A stretch of 64,000 bases of DNA from NCBI GenBank assembly GCA_025201845.1, contig MU603941.1, positions 176,668-240,667 of the forward strand, in the 5' to 3' direction. Below are positions 53,155-63,605 of the stretch, piece by piece (positions within the stretch are counted from its first letter, which is position 1; the number at the start of each line of letters is the position of its first letter). Under the pieces are notes generated by a model. That model was not told the origin of the DNA. It did no database searches and was given only the letters and a program-made list of their open reading frames with translations. A program made the translations under genes and the position numbers. This stretch comes from Martensiomyces pterosporus. Taxonomy: Eukaryota > Kickxellomycota > Kickxellomycetes > Kickxellales > Kickxellaceae.

Positions 53155-55641
53155 ATGGGTCGCAAGAACAGGTCAGCCAACCTGCTCAACAACCTGCCTC
53201 AGCTGCAGAATCTGATCAAGCGCGACCCCCAGTCGTACCAGGAAGAGTTCAAACAGCAGCTGCAGCACTTTGAGGCGTCGCTGGCCATCTTCGAGCTCAA
53301 GCCTGATGAGGATGCGAAAGAATTCGGCGACCTGATCAACTTCCTGTCGCAGGTGGCAAAGTGCTACCCAAAGAATAGCGCAAAGTTCTCGAACCAGCTG
53401 ATCCAGCTGATCCAAAAGCACTATCCGGTCCTTAACCCGGACCTGCGCAAGTCAATTGTGCAGGCTCTGATCCTCCTGCGTAGCCGCGGCGTTGTTTCGA
53501 ACATGCGAGTGATGCCGCTGTTCTTCACGCTGTTCAGATGCCGTGATAATGCCCTGCGCAAGCTTCTTTACAGCCACATTGTCAACGACGTGAAGCTCGC
53601 GAACAGGGGCAAGCACCGCAACCACAAGCTTAACAAGGCTCTGCAGAGCTTCATGTACACGATGATCACTGCTGCCGATGCCCAGGACAAGCACGGCGAA
53701 GGCGCAATTGCAGCCAAGAAGAGCCTGGATGTGTGCATTGAGCTCTACCGCAGAAACATTTGGACGGACGCAAAGGCGGTCAACGTCATTGCGCAGGCCT
53801 GCTTCTCCCCGATCACGAAGATCATGATGACGGCGGTCCAGTTTTTCCTCAACCCAACCAGGGGCGGCGGCGACGGCGACGAGTCTGGGTCTGAAGCCGA
53901 GAACGACGGGACGCCAAAGACAAAGTGGGTTAACATTCAGATGGTCCAGCACCAGAGCAACATCAACAAAAAGACAAAGTACCGCAAGCGCAAGCTCGAC
54001 AAGGTCACTCGCATGTACCGGCGTGAGCAGGCCAAGAAGAGCGGGCAGCTGTACATTGACGACGACGACGACTTGGAGGGCGGACCTGGCAAGAAAAAGG
54101 GCAAAGGCAGTGCCAGCGCGGCTCCAGCCAACTTTGACGTGCTCAGCCTTATCCACGACCCCCAGGGGTTTGCAGAGAAGCTGTTTTCGCGCGTGCACTC
54201 GTCGGCAACTGCGACCAAGCGCGGCGGCAGCACGGTTGACCGGTTTGAGGTTCGCCTGGTCCTTCTCAAGCTCATTTCGCGCCTGATTGGCCACCACCAG
54301 CTCCAGCTGATGGCGTTCTACCCATTCCTGCAGCGCTATCTCCAGCCACACCAGGTCGACGTGACGCAGATCCTCGCAGTTCTCGCCACAGCCTGCCACC
54401 CGTTCACACCGCCCGATGTGCTCCAGCCCCTTGTGCGTGCAACAGCCGACAGCTTTGTGTCGGACCACTGCTCGCCAGAAGTGATGTGCGCTGGGCTGAA
54501 CACCATCCGCGCCATTGCTGCTCGCCAGCCACTGTCTGTCGACCCTGACCTTCTGAACGACCTTATCATGTACCGCAAGCATAAGGACAAGGGCGTCATG
54601 ATGGCCGCACGCAGCCTCCTTGTCCTCTATCGCGAAGTTAACCCCGAGATGCTCCATCGCCGTGACCGCGGCAGGGATGCCACAGTGGACCTGATTGCTG
54701 GCAATGCTGGCAGCAGACCCAAGAGCTTCGGCGAGGCGCGCCCCTCTGAGGGAGTGGAAGGCGCCGAGCTCCTTGAGCAGTACGAAGAGGGCGACGAGCA
54801 GGCCCAGGCTGGCGACGACTGGGATGACTGGGAGGCTGCAAGCTCGGGTGATGAGGGTAGCAGTGGCAACGAGGACAGCGATGACAATGATGCAGAGTCT
54901 GCGTGGACTGCTGTGGACGAGAACGACCATGCCAGTGGTGACATGATCCATGTGGAGTCGTCCTCAGATGATAGCGACGAAGATCTTTCAGAGGCTGAAG
55001 AGGCTGAAGACGACGACGACGAGGAAGAGTCTGAACCCGAGTCTGAGCCCGAGTCTGAGCCCGAGTCTGAGGCCGATGCTGCCGACCAGACCCCTGTGGC
55101 CAAACCAGCAGAGAAAAAACGCATTGAAATGACCAGGTTCTTAACGAACGAGGACTTTGACCGCATTGACAAGCTCAGGAAGCGCCAGAGGAGCGCGGCA
55201 GTGCGGACCCAGTCGAAGAGGCAGAAGACTGGTGACGGCTACTCTGATGACGAGGAGGCTGCCGACAACAGCCTTGACCTTGCTGAGGAGGACGATGGCG
55301 ATAGCAGCAGCTCGTCAGACGAGGGCAAGTCCAAGGAGTACGTGGATGACGAGGACATCCTGGGTGCCTACCACACACGCCGCCGCCGCAGAAAGGCCAC
55401 CTACGAGGAGCGCACCAGCTCCATCTTGGCTGGACGCGAGGGACGCGAGAAGTTCTCCAGCTCAAAGGCCAAGCGCGAGAAGGAGGGCCGCAGCTTGTCG
55501 AACAAGGAGAAGCGCAAGACAAAGAACTACCAGATGGTTGCCCACAAGCGCAGCATTGTTTCCAAGGGCAAGCGAAGCCTGGCTCAGAAGCGCCGCGACC
55601 TGCGCAAGCACATTGTCAAGCAAAAGAAGAAGGGCTTCTAG
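53155..55641 (+). CDS. SDA1: 60S ribosome biogenesis/export factor Sda1
   Basis: Single exon, 828 aa. Sda1 is a nuclear HEAT-like protein required for pre-60S maturation and export and for G1 progress. The N-terminus (NLLNNLPQLQNLIKRDPQSYQEEFKQQ) and FLSQVAKCYPKNSAKFSNQLIQLIQKHYPVLNPDLRKSIVQALILLRSRG are hallmarks, followed by LFRCRDNALRKLLYSHIVNDVK. The middle carries MVQHQSNINKKTKYRKRKLDKVTRMYRREQ. The C-terminal third alternates acidic runs (DDDDEEESEPESEPESEPESE) with Lys/Arg-rich segments and ends QKRRDLRKHIVKQKKKGF. The 54951-53452 antisense frame overlapping it is a shadow of biased codon use. Confidence 0.95.
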   Translation: MGRKNRSANLLNNLPQLQNLIKRDPQSYQEEFKQQLQHFEASLAIFELKPDEDAKEFGDLINFLSQVAKCYPKNSAKFSNQLIQLIQKHYPVLNPDLRKSIVQALILLRSRGVVSNMRVMPLFFTLFRCRDNALRKLLYSHIVNDVKLANRGKHRNHKLNKALQSFMYTMITAADAQDKHGEGAIAAKKSLDVCIELYRRNIWTDAKAVNVIAQACFSPITKIMMTAVQFFLNPTRGGGDGDESGSEAENDGTPKTKWVNIQMVQHQSNINKKTKYRKRKLDKVTRMYRREQAKKSGQLYIDDDDDLEGGPGKKKGKGSASAAPANFDVLSLIHDPQGFAEKLFSRVHSSATATKRGGSTVDRFEVRLVLLKLISRLIGHHQLQLMAFYPFLQRYLQPHQVDVTQILAVLATACHPFTPPDVLQPLVRATADSFVSDHCSPEVMCAGLNTIRAIAARQPLSVDPDLLNDLIMYRKHKDKGVMMAARSLLVLYREVNPEMLHRRDRGRDATVDLIAGNAGSRPKSFGEARPSEGVEGAELLEQYEEGDEQAQAGDDWDDWEAASSGDEGSSGNEDSDDNDAESAWTAVDENDHASGDMIHVESSSDDSDEDLSEAEEAEDDDDEEESEPESEPESEPESEADAADQTPVAKPAEKKRIEMTRFLTNEDFDRIDKLRKRQRSAAVRTQSKRQKTGDGYSDDEEAADNSLDLAEEDDGDSSSSSDEGKSKEYVDDEDILGAYHTRRRRRKATYEERTSSILAGREGREKFSSSKAKREKEGRSLSNKEKRKTKNYQMVAHKRSIVSKGKRSLAQKRRDLRKHIVKQKKKGF

Positions 55642-55853
55642 TGCGTGCCTTTTACTCCTGGATTTGCTCAACCAACTATAAATGTCTTCAAACCTCTTTT
55701 CGCTCACAGCATTCAAAGTCGCTCTTTCTCGCTTTTGCCTTTCTTCCATTAATTCTTTTCCCTGAAAAATTTGGCGCGCTTATCTGCTTCGAGCGCCAGC
55801 ATCATCTGACAGACAGCGATTACTAGGGAAACACCAAGCGTAGCGGCATTTGA

Positions 55854-57905
55854 ATGGCAGACAGGCGCTCCTCCGCTGCAGCCGGCGGCGCATCTCCGCC
55901 CAAAATCGCGTTTGACGTGTTCGGCTACATCCACGATTCCCGCCAAACCTATGGACTGCGTGCCCAGGATTACACGCGCTACCGCCGCTACTGTGCTCAT
56001 CGCCTCCAGCGCGTGCGCAAGGCGGTCAAGCTGACGCAAGGCAGCTCGGCGGCCTTCCGTAAGAAGGAAGTGACCGCTGAGAATGCCAGCAAGCCAGAGC
56101 ATGTGGAGCTTCTCCTCCTCGAATCTGAGCGTGCATGGGCATTTGCGATGGATCTTCGCGAGCAGTACTCGCGCACCGAGGAGCCCCGCCAGCGCTACCA
56201 CTTGGTCCGCCGCCTGAAGGCTGCCTCCAAAGCTGCAGGCAAGCTCGCAGCCATCGCGTCGACTGCTTGTGATGTCCGCACTTCGCTGGCGGTCTATGCG
56301 TACTGGCTGCAGATACAGAGCCAGTCTGACTTTGAGCTAGAGAAGTGGGAGGCGGCTTTGGACTGTGCAGTTTTTTCGCGAGTGATCAGCGAAAGACTTG
56401 CGCAGACAGGCACATCTCAGCAGTACGCACTCGCCCATGCCCTGATGGAGACGCTTGATCCGATCGTTCGCCTGGCTGCATACCAGGTGCGCATGAGCGG
56501 AGCGCAGCAGTCTCAGCCAGCCGACATCACTACGCAGTGGTACGACTCCAAGATCCATGCGAACCCCGAGCGTGCTGGAGGAAGCATCCCTGCTTTCAAT
56601 GAAATCGCCGCTGCCCTGGAGTCGTTTTCTTCGGGTGCTGGCGACAGCGCCATTGCCGACGAGTACGAGCGCTCATGCACTGGGCGGCTGGAGTGGCGTG
56701 GCGGCCACGTTGCCTTTGCCAGCCAGGACCTGGCGGGTCTGATCGAGACGGCCCAAAGCGCGCTCAGCGCATCGGTGCATAGCGGCTTTGAGAACCCGGC
56801 GCCTGCAACAAGCGCATTCAAGCAAGTCGAAAGGGCGGCGCAAAAGTGCTATGTGGAGGGCGCAGCAGCATCGGCAAAAGTGCAGTCGTCAGCGTCGGAT
56901 GCACTTTCCTCGGCATACCTGGCCATCCAGCTGTATGCTGTCTGTGCGCTGCACTCGATCGCAATCGCAAAACTCTCCCGCCAGGCCCAGACCATCACTG
57001 AGCGCCTTGGCCTTAGCGTCGGCAGCGGAAAGTCCTACTTCCAATCCTGTGAGAACGCGTGGATTGCAGACAAGACGAGCGCATCTTCTCAGGCTGCTGG
57101 CGAGCCGAGCGCTTCAGCAGCCAAGAGCAAGCACGATGTTGTGGCAGGTCTTCCTGATGCTACAAGACTCGTCCTAATTGACGACCTTGTGCGCAAGAGC
57201 ATGAGCGAGCTCAGGATCTTGGCAGCCGATATCCTGGCAAAGATGGCGCCAGGCACAAGCCGCGCTATTGCGGGCAGCCAGATAGCAGAGGAGATCGCTG
57301 CAGCTGAGGCGTACCGCGGGTGCGTGCGTGCCTACCATTCGGCCGCGCTCCATGCATCGCCCTGCCATGCAAAGTACCTCGACTCGCTTGCTCTCCTGGA
57401 CGCCGCGCTCTCAGACGCAATTCCGCAAGCTGCTGCTGCAGTGGCATCCCGCTCCAAACGCGAAGCGCCCCGCACGGAGAGCCTCGCAGCTGACGAGCTG
57501 TGGGCAGCGCACTTTAGCGTCTCTACCAGCGACATCTCGCTTGTCAAGGCCGATGTCGAGGCCGCCATCCCTGTTGTCCGCAGCCTCTGCACCACCTCGA
57601 AGACAGCACCAGCTGCAGGCGCGTCGCCTGACTGGCACTCCGATCCAAGCACGGGTCCATCGATAGCTGCGAACAGGCTCGCCGCAGCTGGTGGCAAGCG
57701 CGCAGCGAGCGCACCCTCTCGTGTGCCCGCGCTTGTTGACCTGTCTAAGGTGGCATTCGCCCCAGTTCCTGTCAAGCCTCTGTTCTACGACCTTGCGTCG
57801 TCCGCGGTTGGCTTTGACATGGAGGCCATCAACGAAAAGGCAGGCAGGCAGAGCAGCGGCAGCAAGCTTGGGTCCATCATCGGCAGTCTGTGGGGATCGC
57901 GCTAG
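55854..57905 (+). CDS. SRP68: Signal recognition particle subunit Srp68
   Basis: Single exon, 683 aa. Srp68 binds SRP RNA and pairs with Srp72 in the cytosolic particle that delivers ribosomes to the ER. The RNA-binding N-terminal region is clear: FGYIHDSRQTYGLRAQDYTRYRRYCAHRLQRVRKAVK, then ERAWAFAMDLREQYS and RQRYHLVRRLKAASKAA. Helical TPR-like repeats fill the middle, and the C-terminus has PALVDLSKVAFAPVPVKPLFYDLASSAVGF, the Srp72-contact/KPLF(Y)D signature of the family. It lies in tandem with SDA1 (212 bp gap) and upstream of the primase gene. AATAAA occurs 100 nt past the stop. Confidence 0.94.
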   Translation: MADRRSSAAAGGASPPKIAFDVFGYIHDSRQTYGLRAQDYTRYRRYCAHRLQRVRKAVKLTQGSSAAFRKKEVTAENASKPEHVELLLLESERAWAFAMDLREQYSRTEEPRQRYHLVRRLKAASKAAGKLAAIASTACDVRTSLAVYAYWLQIQSQSDFELEKWEAALDCAVFSRVISERLAQTGTSQQYALAHALMETLDPIVRLAAYQVRMSGAQQSQPADITTQWYDSKIHANPERAGGSIPAFNEIAAALESFSSGAGDSAIADEYERSCTGRLEWRGGHVAFASQDLAGLIETAQSALSASVHSGFENPAPATSAFKQVERAAQKCYVEGAAASAKVQSSASDALSSAYLAIQLYAVCALHSIAIAKLSRQAQTITERLGLSVGSGKSYFQSCENAWIADKTSASSQAAGEPSASAAKSKHDVVAGLPDATRLVLIDDLVRKSMSELRILAADILAKMAPGTSRAIAGSQIAEEIAAAEAYRGCVRAYHSAALHASPCHAKYLDSLALLDAALSDAIPQAAAAVASRSKREAPRTESLAADELWAAHFSVSTSDISLVKADVEAAIPVVRSLCTTSKTAPAAGASPDWHSDPSTGPSIAANRLAAAGGKRAASAPSRVPALVDLSKVAFAPVPVKPLFYDLASSAVGFDMEAINEKAGRQSSGSKLGSIIGSLWGSR

Positions 57906-58005
57906 CCAAAGCAAAGCGGTGCACGCTGTGGCGCGGCCTTGCCAAGTATTTAGAAATCAAAATGCGCGTGATCCGGTGTTTACTTTTTGCCGCCAGGAGC
58001 TATAA

Positions 58006-58011
58006 AATAAA
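58006..58011 (+). terminator. Poly(A) signal of SRP68
   Basis: AATAAA 100 nt past the stop codon. Confidence 0.45.
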
Positions 58012-58162
58012 CACGGCAATTGCCTGTTCTTTTCCTCCTGCTCCTTGTCTCGCCTTCTGCCTTTAGCGCCTGCACTTACCTCACTTTGCTGTTTCTTGCT
58101 ACTGCAGCAGCGACGGCACCAGCACCAGCACCCTTTCGTTATATTCAACCCAGAGCTTGCAA

Positions 58163-59689
58163 ATGTTCAATCAGCGAGTCGCCAAAAGAGAGGTTCACGG
58201 CGATGCGCAGGCCGTGCCTGAGGTTGTGCGCCATTCGCGCTACCCAGCACGCCTCTCAGTATACAGCAACCCTCCTGACCTGGAAGTCAGCATCGAGGAG
58301 TTTGAAACGTTTGCGCTGGACAGGCTCCAGGTGCTAAAGTCCATCGAGGATGCGCAGCTAAGGGCCAGGGGAGAGGAGGACATGCGCAGGAGAGTCGGCG
58401 AAGCCCTCGAAAAGCACCTGCCAATGCACACGAATCGCTCAAAGCTCCCGCTGCGCCAGCTGATGGCTGAGCGGCGCAAGGACCATGTCTCGCACTTTAT
58501 TCTGCGCCTGGCGTTTAGCCGGACGGAGGAGCTGCGAGGGTGGTTCCTGCGCTATGAATGCGCTCTGCTGAAACACAGGTTCAAAGAGGCCGACCTTGCA
58601 GAAAAGCAGGAGCTCCTTGCCTTGGCCAACCTCCGCCTGAAGCATCTGTCGCCTGCCGAGCGCGATGCAAAGCTGGGAGAGGCTGGGCGGTTCTACTCCA
58701 TGCAAGAGCAGCTCTTTGAAGTGGACTTTGAGCGCGTGCTCGACTTGGTGTCGCGGTCCCAGGTCGTGCTCCGTGGCGGAAAGGCGTTTGTTCCGCAGAT
58801 GGAGGTGTCGGTGCTGCTTATCCACGAGTTTCGCCAGACCCTCACGCGCGCCCTTGGCGTCTGCGCAAAGGCGCTGCCGCAGATGGGCGAGGATGAGCGG
58901 CTAGTTCCTGTGCTGCAAAACCTGAGCAACCAAACAGCGAGGTCCGAGTACCAGTCGACTGGTGCCGCTGGCGTTGTCAATGCCGACAATGTCGACGGGC
59001 TGGAAGACAACTTCCCCTTGTGCATGAGGCACCTGCACACGCAGCTGCTCAGGGAGCACCATCTGCGGCATGGCGGGCGTATGCAATTTGGCCTGTTTCT
59101 CAAAGGCATTGGGCTCAACCTGCAAGAGGCGCTTGTGTACTGGCGCCGCGCGTTCAGCAACATGACTGACGACCAGTTCCAGAAGGGGTATGCCTACAAC
59201 ATCCGCCACAACTATGGCATGGAGGGAAAGCGCGCCGACTACACGCCGTACTCCTGCCACCGCGTCATCATGAGCAACCCGCCAGGGCCAGGCGACCATC
59301 ACGGCTGCCCCTACCGCCACTTTTCAGCCGAAAGGCTCCGCACCGCGCTATACAAGGACGCCCTGTCCGACACCGACGTCCGCGAGGTGTCTGACCTGGC
59401 AAAGGCTGGCCACTACCAGGTTGCCTGCACCCGCCACTTGGAGATCAGACTGCAGCACCGCCAAAGCCGCCGCCCTCAAGCGGGCAGCTCTGGCCAGGAG
59501 CCCAGCGACGGTGCTCGCAGCGACAACGACGTGCATGTCAGCGCCATATCCAGCCCCAACCAGTACTTTGATCTCTGCATAGGCAACGGGAAGCCGGCAG
59601 ACAACCCTGCACATTCCCGGAACGGCGGCGCCAACAATGGCAGCGGCAAAAGCCAGCAGCAGCAGCAGCAGTCATACTCGTACTCTTAA
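58163..59689 (+). CDS. PRI2: DNA primase large subunit
   Basis: Single exon, 508 aa from the ATG at 58163. The large subunit of the Pol alpha-primase complex helps RNA primer initiation and handover. The N-terminal helical domain shows YPARLSVYSNPPDLEVSIEEFETFALDRLQVLKSIE and DHVSHFILRLAFSRTEELRGWFLRYECALLKHRF. Four Cys that would hold the 4Fe-4S cluster are in place: Cys287 (FPLCMRHLH), Cys365 (YSCHRVI), Cys382 (HGCPYRHF) and Cys422 (VACTRHLE). HGGRMQFGLFLKGIGLNLQEALVYWRRAF and AYNIRHNYGMEGKRADYTPYSC are typical of the family. The last ~85 residues are low complexity and end in a Gln run. Confidence 0.95.
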   Translation: MFNQRVAKREVHGDAQAVPEVVRHSRYPARLSVYSNPPDLEVSIEEFETFALDRLQVLKSIEDAQLRARGEEDMRRRVGEALEKHLPMHTNRSKLPLRQLMAERRKDHVSHFILRLAFSRTEELRGWFLRYECALLKHRFKEADLAEKQELLALANLRLKHLSPAERDAKLGEAGRFYSMQEQLFEVDFERVLDLVSRSQVVLRGGKAFVPQMEVSVLLIHEFRQTLTRALGVCAKALPQMGEDERLVPVLQNLSNQTARSEYQSTGAAGVVNADNVDGLEDNFPLCMRHLHTQLLREHHLRHGGRMQFGLFLKGIGLNLQEALVYWRRAFSNMTDDQFQKGYAYNIRHNYGMEGKRADYTPYSCHRVIMSNPPGPGDHHGCPYRHFSAERLRTALYKDALSDTDVREVSDLAKAGHYQVACTRHLEIRLQHRQSRRPQAGSSGQEPSDGARSDNDVHVSAISSPNQYFDLCIGNGKPADNPAHSRNGGANNGSGKSQQQQQQSYSYS

Positions 59690-60070
59690 TCCAGATTTCT
59701 CTTCCGCTGCGGCTTGGGCGCACACTTGGTGCTGAACATAAATAAAAACCCTCTCGCGCGCCAAGGTTCGCGCAGTACCACAGCCTTGAAAACCTGACAC
59801 TTGCCACGTGGTGTGGGCAGGAAATCAAGCACCTGAGTATGACGGCAGCCAAGTGCGGCACCAGACAAGGGAGAGTGGAGAAAAAAAATGGGCTGGCGGC
59901 TGCTATAAGAGGTTTTTCGGCGGCTGGCTTGAGGCATGAGCGCGCACGGCCAGCATCACCTTTTCGCTTTCTTTCTGTCTCTACTCTCACGCTGCTTATT
60001 AATAGCACCGCTCTTATTTCACCTGGTACTCTTTTTTTTCTCCCAAAGCAAACATAAAATAGCAAAAACA
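59690..60070. other. Intergenic, primase 3' flank and PEF promoter
   Basis: 381 bp. AATAAA at 59741-59746 is the likely primase poly(A) signal, 52 nt past the stop. A pyrimidine-rich leader (59960-60045) and an A-rich stretch immediately precede the PEF start codon. Confidence 0.5.
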
Positions 60071-60139
60071 ATGTCTTACGGCTACCGCGGTGGACCTCCT
60101 CCTCCTCAGCAGCAGGGCAACTACGGCCGGCCGCCTCCT

Positions 60140-60173
<34 letters not shown>

Positions 60174-62029
60174 GAGGCTATGGCGGTGGCAGCCAGGGCT
60201 ACGGCGGCCAGGGCTATGGTATGTAAAATCCGAATTCGGCCAACACTGGCCATCTGCTGAAAACCACGACCTCGTCACTAATCCCGGCAACGCGCCCTCT
60301 TTTCTCCTTCGCTCTCAAACCCCTCTGCTGCTATAATATAGGCGGTGCTCCAGGCGGCAATTACCAGCAGCTTCAGTACTGGTTCCGTGCTGTCGACACG
60401 TAAGTGAACAGAACTTCGCCCTGCATTCGCCACGCGTTGCTGGCTTTGCCAGACACGCATTTTATCCGGCATTGCGCTTGATGCGATGCCTGGCGCCTCA
60501 CGTTGTCCACAATAATGAGTGGGAGGGGGATGCTGTGTGCCCCAGCCTGCCTCTGCCTTTATTAAGTGTCTCTCTTGCTCCCGGTGGTTGATGCATTGTA
60601 GTGATGGCAGCGGTCAGCTGGATGCGAGCGAGCTGCAGCAGGCACTTATCAATGGTACGTCTGTGGACTGCACACTCGCAGCTTTAATTTGGCCTTTTTC
60701 TACGTGTTTTCGTGCAACGAAGTGGACAATCCCTCGTTCATAGCTGCTAATCGCACCATGCAACATGCGCCTGCCACACCCGTTTACGCCTTTCTGGTTT
60801 CATTTGAATGCAAGCGTAGGCGACTGGAGCCGCTTCAGCATCGACACTGTCCGCTTGATGATCAGCATGTTTGACCGCGACCACAGCGGCACAATCAGTT
60901 TTGACGAGTTTGTTGGTCTTTGGCGCTACATCGAGGAATGGAGGCAGTGCTTCCGCACGTTCGACCGCGACAACTCGGGCACTATTGACCGCGGCGAGCT
61001 GCACCAGGCATTTAATGCGTTTGGCTTCCGCGTCTCTCCTCAGATTGTTGACATGCTCGTTCGCAAATACGACGTTCAAGGTAAGTCGTCTCGCATCGCT
61101 CTTTGCCATTTGAATGCGCCATGAAGGTCTGCTGGCCAGACCATGCCGCCCGCTGCTTGCCTTGTTTGCTACTAACCGCCGTGCTTCGCGCACGGCATCT
61201 CCTCTCTCTCTCTCCCTGCTCTATATCTACACGCACCCTCACTCAAGCATTTCACCACCACCCCTGCAAAATGTTTCTCTTGTTCTGTACATCTGTATTG
61301 CCACTATTTCCACCCTGTTCTGCACCACCATCCCCCACCACCACGCCTCTGCTTCCAATGACGCGTGAATCCATCCGCCCCTGGCTTTTGGTAAGCACAA
61401 TTGTGTAAACCCGCAATCGCTTGGACTAACCGGCCACCTGCGCCGTCTCTGCCTTTTGTGCTGCTGGTGTGTGTACTAACAACATGTGCCTGCTTTGAGC
61501 TGATTCCTTCTAACAACTTCCAACACGACTATATACATTGGTTTCCTCGGTCACTGGTCCTTTGCGCTAACCAAAAACACCAACACACAACACTCACTGC
61601 TCCATATAACCACCACCCACGCATGCCCCCATGCTCTCCTCGCTTTGAGTACTAACACTAGCTGGTCGTGTCAAATCGGCAAATAAAGGCCGCGGCGCCA
61701 TCACGTTTGACAACTTTATCAACTCGTGTGTCACCATCCGCTCCTTGACGGATGCCTTCCGCCGCTTTGACACCGACAACGACGGCTGGGTCAACATGAA
61801 CTATGAAACTGTAAGTGTTTCATTGCGACTGCAATGCGCTCAGTTGCCTGCATCCCAGGCATCCCATGCTGCTACCACTACTTCCTGACGCTAACGGCTG
61901 GCAAGCGGATAGTTCTTCGGAACTGTTGCGCTCTATATGTAACGTCTTTTCCCCCACCCCGGCTCCCAATCTTTTTGCCACCCCTCTGCTACTTTGTAGT
62001 TCCTCCAGCTCGTGATCTCGAACAAGTAA
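60071..62029 (+). CDS. Penta-EF-hand calcium-binding protein (ALG-2/PDCD6-like)
   Basis: Six exons: 60071-60218, 60342-60399, 60602-60654, 60820-61080, 61689-61810 and 62000-62029; introns of 123, 202, 165, 608 and 189 nt, all GT-AG with matching phases; 223 aa. The N-terminus is Gly/Tyr/Pro/Gln-rich with a run of ten or so Gln. The EF-hands in order are DTDGSGQLDASE (loop across the exon 2/3 junction), DRDHSGTISFDE, DRDNSGTIDRGE, a degenerate fourth in exon 5 (VQGRGAITFDN) and DTDNDGWVNMNYE. The protein ends FLQLVISNK. PEF proteins respond to calcium by exposing a hydrophobic face and bind partners such as ESCRT and COPII proteins; the partner here is unknown. It is the most intron-rich gene in the window. 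Confidence 0.92.
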
Positions 62030-62590
62030 GCAGCGGCAGGACTGGACACCAGCGGAGCAGCCGAGCGTATTCAAGGTCGCCGTGGTACTCGCCGGTTTCG
62101 TTCAAGAATTGGTCAAGATTACAAAGATCGCCTCTTTTTCTTTCTACCTCATCTTTTTCAGCTCCAGACACATATTGCTGCTGTTTCACAATGCAGTTTC
62201 GCTTTCTCGATATTTCAGACATGGCCGCATTTCACGTTAGAGTTTCTGAGGAAGCATGTGTGATTCTCCGCAGCCATGACTGCGCACGCTCACCACATAT
62301 GTCGTAGAGTGGACGAGAGTATATTCGTATTACAAAATACACTCAGAAGGGGCTAGAGTAGAAACCAGCTAGGGGGTTGCGGTGCATCTTAGGCACCACC
62401 ACAGGAGCAACCACTAGAGCCCGAGACTGAAAGCTGACATGCTTTCAGAATAGCCTTTTTATGAGGTCAACTTCTCTGAGTCTCAGGTCATGAGTTTACA
62501 CTTTGCCGCAATTACCATAGTAATATGCTGATGCGTAGACCCAACTATGCTGGTTCATTCTTCAGTAGGTAGTGCGTTCCACATCTCCAC
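62030..62590. other. 3' flank of PEF gene, no gene seen
   Basis: 560 bp. The first part is the PEF 3' UTR. From about 62320 composition becomes more AT-rich than the gene region, consistent with the repeat zone that follows. No conserved frame is visible. Confidence 0.4.
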
Positions 62591-62745
62591 CACGCAGTTT
62601 CACGGCTCGCTATTTTTGTGGGTGCCATTGGATACTACTTGAGATTTTTCTTCACGACGAACCAGAAGTGATCTATGCGGCTGATGTCTGGTGGCTGTGA
62701 GGACCAGTCCAGGATCTCGAGGGTAGTGGCATCGAGTCATTAGGC
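62590..62745 (-). pseudogene. Decayed Tc1/mariner transposase fragment
   Basis: On the minus strand 62715-62662 encodes ILDWSSQPPDISRIDHFW, a weathered version of the Tc1/mariner motif LDWPxQSPDLNPIEHLW that holds the last catalytic acidic residue region. The frame continues FVVKKNLK, then stops, and further stops occur upstream. Only the C-terminal end of a transposase remains, with no terminal inverted repeats recognised. The conserved Asn-Pro-Ile-Glu is changed to Ser-Arg-Ile-Asp, so this is a relic. Confidence 0.75.
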
Positions 62746-62878
62746 TTGTTGTTCACGGGCCACTGGTCGGCGGAGAGATCCGCAGGCTGAGCTAGCCGTT
62801 CCGTAGGATCTATTCCAAAATAGAAAACGAAAAAGATAGTAAGATGAAGATAATGATACTACTAAAATGCGGCCATAG

Positions 62879-63179
62879 TGTTGTATAGTACCAAGAGGGT
62901 TGGAGGAAAGTAGGAGTTTATTCAACACTGCTGGATCAATGGGCTCCAGCAGCAAGGGGGGTTTAAATAGTCTACAGAACATTTGCTGGCCGCAGTGCAA
63001 ACTGGGTCACTGTGCTGGCCGTTGGGGGTGCGGGTAAGCGCTCGGTATTTCAGTGTTTGGCGCTGTAGATCCTTGCGCCTGTTTTTCGCGCCGGTTGCGC
63101 TTTCGCGCCGCTGCGCGTCTTTCAGCTGCCGAGCGCTTCCCGTGCCTCCACGGCCTTGCAACAATATCCGCTCCCCACA
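62879..63179 (-). mobile_element. Solo or truncated LTR, 301 bp, minus strand
   Basis: Read on the minus strand from 63179 the sequence starts TGTGGGGAGCGG and ends TATACAACA at 62879, giving TGT...ACA termini. Inside are TATTTAAA (62969-62962), a core-promoter candidate, and AATAAA (62922-62917) about 40 nt downstream, in the order expected for an LTR. Internal element sequence would lie to the left but is replaced after ~130 bp by the Tc1 relic. No second copy is in the window to confirm the boundaries. Confidence 0.6.
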
Positions 63180-63341
63180 GGCCCTCCTCAACCCGCCAGC
63201 TGCACTCACCGACGAGCTGACACTGCCCCTCCTTGCCCGATTCCGTGACCTCATCGTGCATCCAGCCGTCGCACGCAATCTCTCGGAATACCAGGCAAAG
63301 CTCAAGCGCGGGTTTGACAAGAACCATGCCACCGTCCAGTA
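63180..63341 (+). pseudogene. Retrotransposon integrase fragment
   Basis: The plus-strand frame LTLPLLARFRDLIVHPAVAR then NLSEYQAKLKRGFDKNHATV resembles the region after the integrase core of Ty3/gypsy-type Pol, where a basic helix ending in Lys-x-x-x-D-Lys precedes the C-terminal domain. It is about 50 codons long and begins and ends abruptly at the two LTR-like boundaries. I infer a remnant of an older element; the family call rests on that one helix. Confidence 0.5.
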
Positions 63342-63523
63342 TGTTGGAAATATTGCCCAATCACGCTGTTGCACTTTATCTTGAGCCACCAAGCCGTTGC
63401 ACTTTATCCTGAACTATCGCTCTGCCGTTTCTTTAACCATCGCTCTGTGACTCAATACGTGCATGGCTTATCGATGTCTCCTTCTTTTTCTCTTTTTCTT
63501 TTTCTTACTCTTGAACCTTCGCC

Positions 63524-63532
63524 TATATAAAG
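63524..63532 (+). promoter_or_regulatory. TATA box in the copia-like LTR
   Basis: TATATAAAG, 182 bp into the LTR and 114 bp before AATAAA, the spacing expected for an LTR R region. Confidence 0.6.
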
Positions 63533-63605
63533 GCTCAGGTTTCTGGCCTTCTCCTTTCCTTTCCTTTCCTTAGCTCACTCAACTCATCTTTTCTTCGCTC
63601 ACCTC

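Noticed and set aside
53452..54951. A 499-codon minus-strand open frame
   Set aside because: It lies entirely antisense to SDA1, whose identity is certain; biased third positions in SDA1 leave the opposite frame open.
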